From contig JAEXUD010000019.1 in the NCBI GenBank assembly GCA_023453025.1, forward strand, positions 1 to 8,083: a stretch of DNA of 8,083 bases, in the 5' to 3' direction. How positions within the stretch are numbered: position 1 is the first letter of the stretch; each line of letters begins with the position of its first letter. The notes under the pieces are model-generated. The model was not told the origin of the DNA. It was given only the letters and a program-made list of their open reading frames with translations, and made no database searches. Of the stretch, positions 1 through 5,981 are shown piece by piece. The position numbers were made by a program, and so were the translations under genes. The stretch is from Bacillota bacterium. GTDB lineage: Bacteria > Bacillota > Clostridia > Tissierellales > Sedimentibacteraceae.

Positions 1-25
1 ATTATATATTGGTTGTGGAGGACAT

Positions 26-619
26 ATGAATTTTCCTAAGATAGGAATGAGAAATATTAAAACATCTGCTTCAGTTTTTCTTTGCTTATTGATTTTTGAG
101 CTGCTTAATAGAGAAAATGCAATTCAAGCCTGCATTGCAGCAATAATTTGTATGCAAAATACTATTGATGATTCATTTAAAAAAGGAACTGAAAGAGTAA
201 TCGGTACTATCATTGGTGGCATAGTAGGAGCACTGGTATTATTTTTTGTTAAAACATATGGGCACGAACAACTTTTATTATTTATTATTCCATTAGGAAT
301 AGTAGTATTGATTGAAATATGCGTTTCATTAAAATTAAAGCAATCTGTTGTAATATGTTGTGTGGTGTATTTAGGCATTTTGATATCAAGACAGCATGAG
401 GGAAATTACATCCTTTATACATTTAATAGAGTTGTGGATACAACCATAGGAATAATGATTACCATATTAGTTAATAAGTATTTGGAAATTCCTGATAAAT
501 TAAAGGTGTTGCTGGTGCGCAAAGAACCATTTAATCAGGAAGAACAAAATAATGCTTTTTTTTCTCCAACAATTGAAAATAATAATACTTCGGATGTTGA
601 AATTGACAAAAAAAAATGA
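26..619 (+). CDS. FUSC / aromatic acid exporter-like membrane protein (short form)
   Basis: Encodes 197 residues with about five or six hydrophobic segments (roughly 12-27, 33-44, 57-76, 83-101, 106-123 and 134-149) and a polar, Asn/Glu/Lys-rich tail from about 165. The segment ERVIGTIIGGIVGALV (about 56-71) and the RVVDTTIGI...VNKYLEIPD stretch (about 135-156) resemble the membrane half of the FUSC / ArAE_1 (DUF939) family, which is associated with export of aromatic acids and similar small molecules. Full-length relatives are usually about 300 residues or more with a cytoplasmic C-terminal domain. That domain is missing here, but the ORF ends cleanly and short clostridial forms are common, so I do not call it broken. 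GGAGG at 17-21 lies 4 bases before the ATG and supports this start. Substrate unknown. The family call is from sequence pattern only; transport is inferred. Confidence 0.75.
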   Translation: MNFPKIGMRNIKTSASVFLCLLIFELLNRENAIQACIAAIICMQNTIDDSFKKGTERVIGTIIGGIVGALVLFFVKTYGHEQLLLFIIPLGIVVLIEICVSLKLKQSVVICCVVYLGILISRQHEGNYILYTFNRVVDTTIGIMITILVNKYLEIPDKLKVLLVRKEPFNQEEQNNAFFSPTIENNNTSDVEIDKKK

Positions 620-696
620 GTTGAATTTAAATTTTTTATTGACTTTCTACTGAATGTAATGTAATGTATGTTTTGTTATCAAGAAGCATAAAAACA

Positions 697-744
697 AGGA
701 CAACTTCATAAAATTAAAAAAAAACTAATTTGGGAGGTTGTCTT
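697..744 (+). promoter_or_regulatory. Leader hairpin that can mask the bofA ribosome binding site
   Basis: Bases 697-707 (AGGACAACTTC) can pair with 734-744 (GAGGTTGTCTT), giving 11 consecutive pairs: 9 Watson-Crick and 2 G-U. The loop of 26 bases (708-733) is very A-rich. The 3' arm contains most of the GGGAGG Shine-Dalgarno of bofA and ends one base before its GTG start codon, so the folded form would block ribosome access. The pairing is read directly from the sequence. A regulatory role is inference; no known riboswitch or protein-binding site was recognised. Confidence 0.4.
732..737 (+). promoter_or_regulatory. Ribosome binding site that sets the bofA start
   Basis: GGGAGG lies 7 bases before the GTG at 745. 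An in-frame TTG at 730 would give a protein five residues longer, but it overlaps this site and has no Shine-Dalgarno of its own. GTG 745 is therefore the chosen start. Confidence 0.8.
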
Positions 745-1014
745 GTGGGTATAGCAGATGTAGGAATTATTTTGGCTTATTCAGCCGGTATTATGTTAAT
801 ATTTATGATTTCCTGGATTTTTGTCAAGCCGCTTAAGTTTTTAGGCAAATTGATTTTGAATTCACTTTTAGGAGCATTGTTTTTAATAATTTTCAATTAT
901 TTTGGTCAATATACAGGTATATATATCGGAGTTAATGTTGTATCTGCATTATTGCTTGGAATTTTGGGAATACCTGGGTTTATAGCATTATTGATAGTAA
1001 GGCTTCTGATTTAG
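745..1014 (+). CDS. bofA: BofA-family inhibitor of pro-sigma-K processing
   Basis: Encodes 89 very hydrophobic residues starting at GTG; B. subtilis BofA has 87. In B. subtilis, BofA sits with SpoIVFA in the outer forespore membrane and holds the intramembrane protease SpoIVFB inactive until the forespore signal arrives. Here an N-terminal membrane segment (about 6-27) is followed by a basic KPLKFLGK turn (28-35), a second hydrophobic stretch (36-53) and the family's typical C-terminal half with GVNVVSALLLGILGIPG (62-78). N51, N64 and S67 appear to match Asn48, Asn61 and Thr64, which I recall as important for SpoIVFB inhibition in B. subtilis; the last would be a conservative Thr-to-Ser change. 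The location upstream of yaaO-tmk-darA agrees with the B. subtilis order, though recR is not seen on its left. The start and possible control by the leader hairpin are described in the separate entries. Its presence suggests a spore former. Confidence 0.85.
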   Translation: MGIADVGIILAYSAGIMLIFMISWIFVKPLKFLGKLILNSLLGALFLIIFNYFGQYTGIYIGVNVVSALLLGILGIPGFIALLIVRLLI

Positions 1015-1075
1015 TAAATAATATTATAAATTACTGAAAAATTGCATATATTTTACTTTGAAAAGAAGTTTTTAT

Positions 1076-1104
1076 TGGACAACAAATTGCAGCTGTTATA
1101 TAAT
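1076..1104 (+). promoter_or_regulatory. Sigma-A-type promoter upstream of the small membrane protein
   Basis: TGGACA at 1076-1081 (5 of 6 matches to the -35 consensus), a 17-base spacer, then TATAAT at 1099-1104 (6 of 6). The predicted transcript start is near 1111, about 55 bases before the ATG at 1166. No convincing terminator stands between here and the decarboxylase gene, so this promoter may also feed the decarboxylase-tmk-darA-holB-ricT operon. Confidence 0.7.
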
Positions 1105-1165
1105 AGATTAAACGCTTTATTTTTATTAAATTAAGTGTAAGAAATATTCTGACAGAGGGTAAATT

Positions 1166-1297
1166 ATGTGGATTGAATACACTGTGCTTTTTTCAATAGT
1201 ATCCATGGTATTTTCAATAATGGTTGTGTTAATTGTAGAAACAGTTCATACCACTAAAAGTATTTCAAGAAAAAGAAGCAACAATATTATTAAATAA
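1166..1297 (+). CDS. Small single-span membrane protein, 43 residues, function unknown
   Basis: ATG 1166 to TAA 1295-1297 encodes 43 residues. The protein begins MWIEYTVLF, has one hydrophobic helix at about residues 7-24, then a polar HTTKS region and a basic tail (SRKRSNNIIK). By the positive-inside rule the C-terminus should face the cytoplasm. AGAGGG at 1154-1159 lies 6 bases before the ATG, and a good sigma-A promoter lies about 55 bases upstream of it, so the ORF has both expected expression signals. It sits between bofA and the decarboxylase gene, where B. subtilis has other genes (csfB, xpaC, yaaN). It has no Cys pairs, so it is not the CsfB/Gin zinc protein. I do not recognise the family and assign no function. 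Confidence 0.6.
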   Translation: MWIEYTVLFSIVSMVFSIMVVLIVETVHTTKSISRKRSNNIIK

Positions 1298-1311
1298 ACT
1301 GCTTAAGCAGT
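1298..1311 (+). repeat. Perfect 14-bp palindrome directly after the small ORF
   Basis: ACTGCTTAAGCAGT is its own reverse complement and starts on the base after the stop codon. As RNA it could form a 5-bp stem with a TTAA loop. It is followed by A-rich rather than T-rich sequence on the + strand, so it does not look like a + strand intrinsic terminator. It could be a binding site for a dimeric regulator upstream of the decarboxylase operon, or a small 3' hairpin. The palindrome is certain; its function is not. Confidence 0.45.
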
Positions 1312-1327
1312 AAATATTAAAAAAAAA

Positions 1328-1361
1328 GGAGATGAGCACTAATCCCAATATACAACAATAA
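1328..1361 (+). other. Orphan Shine-Dalgarno with a 9-codon micro-ORF in the decarboxylase leader
   Basis: A run of A residues leads into GGAG (1328-1331), with an ATG starting immediately at 1332. That ATG opens a 9-residue ORF (MSTNPNIQQ, stop at 1359-1361). The spacing is far too short for efficient initiation, and no ATG, GTG or TTG lies at a normal distance. It is either a chance purine run or a poorly translated leader peptide about 60 bases before the decarboxylase start. Confidence 0.2.
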
Positions 1362-1420
1362 ATTTAACATCATTAGTATAAATTTATTTAAGTATCAGTA
1401 ATTTTAACGGGAGATAAACA

Positions 1421-2851
1421 ATGAAGAAACTTAATATTATTTCGGGGATTAAACAGTATCGAAGCGAAGTAGATACAAATTTTCACATGCCTGGTCATAA
1501 AGGTAAAAATGGTATTTTAGACGAAATTGGTAACAATCTTAATTTTTATGACATTACGGAAACTCTAGGTACGGACAATTTGCATTACCCGACAGGTTTT
1601 TTAAAGGATGCCATGGAGTATATAGCAGAATCTTATGGCGCTAAAAAATCATATATGGTCGTTAACGGGACATCCTGTGGAATCATATCGGCTATAATGG
1701 CGTGTACTAACCCCGGAGATAAGATAATTGTGCAGAGAGACTGTCACAAATCCGTTTATAATGCTTGTATATTAGGAGATTTAAAGCTGCATTATTTATA
1801 TCCGGAATTTAATAAAAAGCATGGGTTGAATTTCAGCATCAGTTTGGAAAAGCTGGAGCAAATGTTGATAGATAACCCGGATGTAAAAATGGTTGTATTA
1901 ACATATCCGACATTTTATGGAATTTGCTTTGATGTAAAAAAAGCAGCTGAAATTGTTCATAAATATGATAAAATTCTTATGATTGATGAGGCTCACGGCT
2001 CACATCTTCATTTTTGCAAAGAGCTATTACCACCGTCAGCCGAAAGCTCAGGAGCTGATATAGTGACACAAAGCACTCACAAGACACTGCCTTGCATGAC
2101 ACAAGGTTCAATTTTGCATGTATGCTCTGACAGAGTAGACAGAAGCAACATTGAAGCAATGCTTAGAATGCTTCAAACTACATCTCCATCTTATATCCTG
2201 ATGGCTTCAATTGAAAATGCCGTTCATTGGATGAATTTAAATGGTGAAGAGAGACTGAAAAGAAATATTGAAGTATTTAAAAGAAGAACCCTTGAACTGA
2301 GAAATATGGGAATTAATGTACTGGAAGATGACTTCTTAATTAATGAAGGATGTTATGATTTTGATGCTACAAGGGCAGTTATCAGTATGAGTGAGTTGGG
2401 TATTACAGGTACTGAATTGCAGGAAATTTTAAGATATAAATATAAAATACAAATGGAATTTGCAGATTTGCAGTATACTGTTGGATACATTACAGCAACT
2501 GATGAGATTGAAGATATAGATAGATTATTTGATGCAGTTAAGGAAATTTACCTTGAAGAAAGTCAAAGCAAGGAAAAAAGAGAAATTGTTCAAATTGAAC
2601 CTTTCCCTCAATTGCAGCATGAAAGAAAAATGCGTAAGGCTTTCTATGCCGTAAATGAATTAATTGATATAGATGATGCCATAGGCAGGACTGCTGCCGA
2701 ATTCATCATACCTTATCCACCTGGAATTCCATTGGTGTGTCCAGGAGAAATAATTATTCAGGAAACTATTGATTACGTTAAGGTTATGTTAGAAAATAAC
2801 ATAAATTGTAATGGTGTTGACAAAAACTATCGAGTGAGAGTTGTTAAATGA
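1421..2851 (+). CDS. Orn/Lys/Arg-type PLP-dependent decarboxylase (YaaO-like)
   Basis: Encodes 476 residues of the fold-type I (aspartate aminotransferase-like) basic amino-acid decarboxylase family, the short form without an N-terminal wing domain, similar in length to B. subtilis SpeA/YaaO. Visible motifs: FHMPGHKGK near the N-terminus (21-29), the PLP-phosphate region NGTSCG (82-87), RDCHKS with the ring-stacking His109, DEAH with Asp189 and His192, and the Schiff-base lysine Lys221 in STHKT. The C-terminal domain carries the characteristic PYPPGIPLVCPGE (431-443). It should remove CO2 from arginine, lysine or ornithine to make agmatine, cadaverine or putrescine in the cytoplasm. The substrate cannot be read from the sequence. 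GGGAGA at 1409-1414 supports the ATG. The last four bases overlap tmk (ATGA), the same pairing as yaaO-tmk in B. subtilis, which suggests translational coupling. Confidence 0.9.
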   Translation: MKKLNIISGIKQYRSEVDTNFHMPGHKGKNGILDEIGNNLNFYDITETLGTDNLHYPTGFLKDAMEYIAESYGAKKSYMVVNGTSCGIISAIMACTNPGDKIIVQRDCHKSVYNACILGDLKLHYLYPEFNKKHGLNFSISLEKLEQMLIDNPDVKMVVLTYPTFYGICFDVKKAAEIVHKYDKILMIDEAHGSHLHFCKELLPPSAESSGADIVTQSTHKTLPCMTQGSILHVCSDRVDRSNIEAMLRMLQTTSPSYILMASIENAVHWMNLNGEERLKRNIEVFKRRTLELRNMGINVLEDDFLINEGCYDFDATRAVISMSELGITGTELQEILRYKYKIQMEFADLQYTVGYITATDEIEDIDRLFDAVKEIYLEESQSKEKREIVQIEPFPQLQHERKMRKAFYAVNELIDIDDAIGRTAAEFIIPYPPGIPLVCPGEIIIQETIDYVKVMLENNINCNGVDKNYRVRVVK

Positions 2852-3456
2852 AAGGAATCTTCATAGTATTAGAAGGTCCGGATGGTTCCGGCAAAAGTAC
2901 CATGGCTAAAAAGATAGGTGATTACTACAGAGCTGAAGGCAGAGAAATAGAATTTACCAGAGAACCCGGCGGAACCAAAATAGGTGAGAAGGTCAGAGAT
3001 ATAATTCTGGACAATAACAATACAGAAATGGATTACAGAACGGAAGCTTTGCTCTATGCTGCGGCTAGAGCACAGCTTATTTCTGAAAAAATAAAGCCTT
3101 GGTTGAACGAAGGCAAAATTGTAATAAGTGAAAGATTTGTTTATTCAAGCCTTGTATATCAGGGGATAGGCAGGGGCTTAGGAGTTGATGAGGTTAAGAA
3201 AATCAATGATTTTGCCATTGCAAATCTAAAACCGGATTTAGTTTTGATGCTTGATGTTAATCCTGAAAAAGGGTTAAACAGAAAACTTGCATCTGGAGGA
3301 GACCGACTTGAAAATGAAAATGTAATATTTCACAAGAAAGTATATGCAGGTTATAAAAAACTAGCACAATATTTTCCTGAAATTAAGACAATAAATGCTG
3401 AAAGAACAATTGATGAGATATTTTGCGATATAAAAGAAATAATTAATTCATTTTAA
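2848..3456 (+). CDS. tmk: Thymidylate kinase
   Basis: Encodes 202 residues, a normal length for bacterial Tmk, which phosphorylates dTMP to dTDP with ATP in the cytoplasm for dTTP supply. Visible motifs: P-loop GPDGSGKST (10-18), the FTREPGGT substrate-binding segment (37-43 region), the ERFVYSSLVYQG motif (95-106) and the LID region ASGGDRLE (148-155). The second motif usually begins with Asp-Arg (DR[YF]xxS); here it is Glu95-Arg96, a conservative replacement. The ATG overlaps the decarboxylase stop codon (ATGA). There is no strong Shine-Dalgarno, so translation is probably coupled to the gene upstream. It is followed after 10 bases by darA. Identification is secure. Confidence 0.96.
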   Translation: MKGIFIVLEGPDGSGKSTMAKKIGDYYRAEGREIEFTREPGGTKIGEKVRDIILDNNNTEMDYRTEALLYAAARAQLISEKIKPWLNEGKIVISERFVYSSLVYQGIGRGLGVDEVKKINDFAIANLKPDLVLMLDVNPEKGLNRKLASGGDRLENENVIFHKKVYAGYKKLAQYFPEIKTINAERTIDEIFCDIKEIINSF

Positions 3457-3466
3457 GGAGGATATT

Positions 3467-3799
3467 ATGAAATCAATAACTGCCATAGTTCAAAATGATG
3501 ATGCTAACAAGCTGATATCAGCTTTAAGGGAGAATGGTTTTTCTTCTACCAAGCTGTCATCAACCGGAGGATTTTTAAGCTCAGGCAACACAACCATTAT
3601 TTCATTGGTTGAGGACGATAGGGTAGAAGAAGAAATCGATATTATCAGAAAGATTTGCAGGACAAAAAAGAAGATTACGGCAGCCATACCTCCTAGTTCA
3701 TTTAGTACTGTAGGTGGGTATTTACCTCAAACAATTGAAGTAACTGTTGGAGGAGCTGTTGTATTTGTAACAAATGTAGAAAGATTTGAGAAAATTTAG
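3467..3799 (+). CDS. darA: DarA (YaaQ), PII-like cyclic-di-AMP receptor protein
   Basis: Encodes 110 residues; B. subtilis DarA has 109. The family is a trimeric PII-like cytoplasmic protein that binds c-di-AMP, with a downstream target that is still unclear. The sequence shows the family signature TKLSSTGGFL (28-37), GNTT (40-43), VED (48-50) and the C-terminal EVTVGGAVVFV (91-101), which closely match the B. subtilis protein. The start is supported by an excellent AAGGAGG (3455-3461) that overlaps the tmk stop codon. The order tmk-darA is the same as in B. subtilis. Only 8 bases separate it from holB: the intervening yaaR of B. subtilis is absent here. Confidence 0.95.
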   Translation: MKSITAIVQNDDANKLISALRENGFSSTKLSSTGGFLSSGNTTIISLVEDDRVEEEIDIIRKICRTKKKITAAIPPSSFSTVGGYLPQTIEVTVGGAVVFVTNVERFEKI

Positions 3800-3807
3800 G
3801 TGATAAT

Positions 3808-4788
3808 ATGCTATATAGTCAGGTAGCGGGTCAGGAAGAAATAAAGACATCTTTAATTAAATCTATTAATAAAAATCAAATATCCCACTGCTATATATTT
3901 GAAGGGCCAAAGGGAATGGGCAAATATGAATTGGCTCTTATATTTGCCCAATCTTTGTTTTGCGAAAACTTTACTGTAAACCCATGTAATAAGTGCTTAA
4001 GCTGCATTAAAATTAATTCTGCCAACCATCCTGATTTGCATATTATAAATAATGGTGAAACAACAATAAAACGTGATGAAATAGATGAGCTTATTGAGTC
4101 GATATATAAAAAACCATATGAATCAAACAAAAAAGTATATATAATTAAAAATGCAAATGAGATGACTCAACAGGCTGCCAACACATTTTTAAAAACATTA
4201 GAAGAGCCTCCGGGAGACTCTGTTATTATACTATTAACAAATAATATTAATTTATTGCTCCCAACAATTGTATCCAGATGTCAGTCAATCAAATTCAGAA
4301 ATGTAAGCAAGGAAACAATAAAATTGTACTTAAAGGAAAATTATAACACAACAGAAGAATTATCAGATTTAGCTGCTGAATATTCCAAAGGAATATTGAA
4401 TAAAGCTGTCAATATAATTAATGATGGTGACAGCTTCCTTAATAATAGAACAGAGATTATAAAACTATTTGACAAAATAATAAGATCAGACTCGGAAATA
4501 ATTTATGAATTGGAAAGTTACTTTGATGAAAATAAAGATAATATAGATACAATTATAGAAATTATGATGGTGTGGATACGGGACATCATGTTTGTTAAAA
4601 ATAACATGGATAATCTTGTTATAAATAAAGATTTTAAACAGCTTGCGGTTACTCACAGCCAATTAATGAAAAAGAATAGCGATGTAATTGAGTTTATGCA
4701 GAACACAAGCGATAATATAAAGAGCAATGTTAGCTATAAGCTTGCAATAGATAATATGCTTTTAAAGATTCAGGAGGTCTTTAAATGA
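3808..4788 (+). CDS. holB: DNA polymerase III delta prime subunit
   Basis: Encodes 326 residues; B. subtilis HolB is of similar length. It is part of the clamp loader, which places the beta sliding clamp on primed DNA. Visible features: a divergent P-loop GPKGMGKYE (33-41), four cysteines of the structural zinc site (C52, C60, C63, C66), the LKTLEEPP segment (128-135) and the SRC motif (156-158). The P-loop ends in KYE rather than K[ST], in keeping with delta prime normally having no ATPase activity. The zinc site and SRC motif are also shared with DnaX (gamma/tau), but the short length, weak P-loop and neighbours favour HolB. An AGGTGA site at 3798-3803 precedes the ATG. The gene overlaps ricT by four bases. 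Confidence 0.92.
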   Translation: MLYSQVAGQEEIKTSLIKSINKNQISHCYIFEGPKGMGKYELALIFAQSLFCENFTVNPCNKCLSCIKINSANHPDLHIINNGETTIKRDEIDELIESIYKKPYESNKKVYIIKNANEMTQQAANTFLKTLEEPPGDSVIILLTNNINLLLPTIVSRCQSIKFRNVSKETIKLYLKENYNTTEELSDLAAEYSKGILNKAVNIINDGDSFLNNRTEIIKLFDKIIRSDSEIIYELESYFDENKDNIDTIIEIMMVWIRDIMFVKNNMDNLVINKDFKQLAVTHSQLMKKNSDVIEFMQNTSDNIKSNVSYKLAIDNMLLKIQEVFK

Positions 4789-5666
4789 TAAAGGTAGTAG
4801 GCGTAAGATTCAAGAAGGCTGGTAAGATATACTATTTTGATCCTGATAAAAAATGGATTAACGAAGGGGATTTTGTAATAGTAGAAACTATCAGGGGAAT
4901 TGAATATGGTCAGGTTGTTGTAGGTCCTAAAATGGTTAAAGAAGAGGATATAGTACAGCCATTAAAAAAAGTTTTAAGACTTGCAACAGTAGATGATATA
5001 AAATGCAATCAAGAAAATAAGGAAAAAGAAAAAGAAGCTTTTGATTTGTGCTTGAAGAAAATAGAAGAGCATGGATTGGAAATGAAGCTGGTAGATATAG
5101 AATATACATTTGACAATAATAAGGTTATTTTTTATTTTACAGCAGATGGAAGAATAGATTTTCGAGAGCTTGTAAAGGATCTGGCATCCATTTTCAGAAC
5201 AAGGATTGAATTAAGACAAATTGGTGTTCGTGATGAAGCTAAAATGATCGGAGGGCTTGGTCCATGCGGAAGACCCATGTGCTGCTCTTCATTCCTCGGG
5301 GAATTTTATCCTGTATCAATTAAAATGGCAAAAGAACAAAAATTATCATTGAACCCTGCTAAAATTTCCGGAATATGTTCAAGACTTATGTGCTGCTTGA
5401 ATTATGAGCACGAAGTTTATGAGGAAAATATCAAGGAATTACCTGATGTGGGAGACAGAGTTCAGGTTAAAGGAACAAACAAAACCGGCATAGTTTTAGA
5501 TATAAATCCATTGTTTAAAACAGCAAAGGTTAATGTTTATAAACCTGACGGAACTGTTGAAATAGAAGATATAAATGGCTCAGAGCTGAAGGTGGTTGAA
5601 GAAGGAGTTCAAAAACAAAGACGTGAGGACATTGATTTCGAGGAGCTTAAAGATTTAGAGGATTAA
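4785..5666 (+). CDS. ricT: RicT (YaaT), PSP1-domain RNase Y-associated protein
   Basis: Encodes 293 residues with a PSP1 domain covering roughly the first half of the protein. In B. subtilis, RicT joins RicA (YmcA) and RicF (YlbF) in a Fe-S-containing complex that works with RNase Y in mRNA maturation and affects sporulation, competence and biofilm formation. The cysteine-rich family signature is complete: GPCGRPMCCSSF (159-170) and GICSRLMCCLNYEHE (196-210), giving C161, C166, C167, C198, C203 and C204 as candidate cluster ligands. AGGAGG at 4772-4777 lies 7 bases before the ATG, and the start overlaps the holB stop codon (ATGA), so it is likely cotranslated with holB. It ends the operon; the next gene has its own promoter. 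In B. subtilis yabA follows this gene, but here a ferredoxin gene does. Confidence 0.95.
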   Translation: MIKVVGVRFKKAGKIYYFDPDKKWINEGDFVIVETIRGIEYGQVVVGPKMVKEEDIVQPLKKVLRLATVDDIKCNQENKEKEKEAFDLCLKKIEEHGLEMKLVDIEYTFDNNKVIFYFTADGRIDFRELVKDLASIFRTRIELRQIGVRDEAKMIGGLGPCGRPMCCSSFLGEFYPVSIKMAKEQKLSLNPAKISGICSRLMCCLNYEHEVYEENIKELPDVGDRVQVKGTNKTGIVLDINPLFKTAKVNVYKPDGTVEIEDINGSELKVVEEGVQKQRREDIDFEELKDLED

Positions 5667-5668
5667 AA

Positions 5669-5685
5669 ATTTTATATAATAAAAT
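5669..5685 (+). terminator. Weak AT-only hairpin after ricT
   Basis: ATTTTAT (5669-5675) and ATAAAAT (5679-5685) form a 7-bp stem with a 3-base loop, followed shortly by a T-rich stretch. There is no G-C pair, so it would be a poor terminator. Some transcription may run on into the ferredoxin gene. Confidence 0.25.
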
Positions 5686-5729
5686 ATTTGATTTTTAGGT
5701 AAAAAGTTCTTTTAAATATGGACAAATAG

Positions 5730-5738
5730 TGTTAGAAT
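5730..5738 (+). promoter_or_regulatory. Extended -10 promoter for ferredoxin
   Basis: TGTTAGAAT is a TGn-extended -10 element with 5 of 6 matches to TATAAT. I see no good -35 element at the usual distance, which is tolerated by extended -10 promoters. The predicted start near 5745 would give a leader of about 26 bases before the ATG at 5771. Confidence 0.5.
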
Positions 5739-5757
5739 ATTTATTGATGATATTGGG

Positions 5758-5765
5758 GGAGGTGA
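5758..5765 (+). promoter_or_regulatory. Ribosome binding site that sets the ferredoxin start
   Basis: GGAGGTGA ends 5 bases before the ATG at 5771. A longer reading from an in-frame TTG at 5729 would add 14 residues that are absent from clostridial ferredoxins and would begin upstream of the likely transcript start. Confidence 0.85.
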
Positions 5766-5770
5766 AATTA

Positions 5771-5941
5771 ATGGCTTACAAAATTACAGATGCATGCATT
5801 AGCTGTGGAGCATGCGAACCAGAATGCCCAGTAGGCGCTATATCAGCTGGTGACGATAAATATGTAATCGACCCATCAACTTGTATTGATTGCGGAGCAT
5901 GCGCTAGCGTATGTCCAGTAGAAGCTCCTCAACAGGATTAA
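5771..5941 (+). CDS. Clostridial-type 2[4Fe-4S] ferredoxin
   Basis: Encodes 56 residues, the classic size of a clostridial ferredoxin, a small cytoplasmic low-potential electron carrier. Two CxxCxxCxxxCP motifs are complete: C9, C12, C15, C19-P20 and C38, C41, C44, C48-P49, which hold the two cubane clusters. The N-terminus (MAYKITDACISCGAC) and the VIDPSTCIDCGAC repeat resemble Clostridium pasteurianum ferredoxin closely. The strong GGAGGTGA site and the family's usual N-terminus fix the start. It lies 104 bases after ricT with its own extended -10 promoter and a terminator just after the stop, so it is probably expressed as an independent short transcript. It would serve fermentation enzymes such as pyruvate:ferredoxin oxidoreductase or hydrogenase, but none is in the window. 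Codons favour GCA/GTA/CCA, unlike the AT-heaviest neighbours, as expected for a highly expressed gene. Confidence 0.96.
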   Translation: MAYKITDACISCGACEPECPVGAISAGDDKYVIDPSTCIDCGACASVCPVEAPQQD

Positions 5942-5955
5942 TAATACTTATAAAT

Positions 5956-5980
5956 AAAAAAAGCCCTTAAGGCTTTTTTT
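5956..5980. terminator. Bidirectional intrinsic terminator between ferredoxin and peptidase
   Basis: Bases 5956-5965 (seven A, then GCC) pair perfectly with 5971-5980 (GGC, then seven T), with a CTTAA loop. The T tract follows on both strands. It lies 14 bases after the ferredoxin stop codon and one base beyond the stop of the convergent peptidase gene, so it can serve both transcripts. Confidence 0.85.
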
Positions 5981-5981
5981 A

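Noticed and set aside
639..667. TTGACT -35 with TAATGT or TGTAAT -10 as the bofA promoter, and a sigma-E-like GCATAAAAA at 686-694
   Set aside because: The -10 matches are poor or wrongly spaced (17 or 15 bases), and the sigma-E match lacks a clear -35. The region also carries three tandem AATGT copies that make chance matches likely.
730..744. Longer BofA reading from TTG 730
   Set aside because: The TTG overlaps the only Shine-Dalgarno and has none upstream; GTG 745 is correctly spaced.
1055..1073. Hairpin ACTTT/GAAGT followed by five T as a bofA terminator
   Set aside because: Only five pairs, one of them G-T, with little GC; too weak to call in such AT-rich sequence.
1364..1392. TTAACA as the -35 of a promoter just before the decarboxylase gene
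   Set aside because: No acceptable -10 lies 16-18 bases downstream; the nearby TATAAA is only 7 bases away.
1977..2159. Minus-strand and other-frame ORFs inside the decarboxylase, darA, holB and peptidase genes
   Set aside because: They lie inside well-identified genes, have no ribosome binding site and no recognisable domain, and are shadows of the real reading frame.
5729..5770. 14-residue N-terminal extension of ferredoxin
   Set aside because: It would start with TTG before the predicted transcript start, lacks a ribosome binding site and is absent from typical clostridial ferredoxins.
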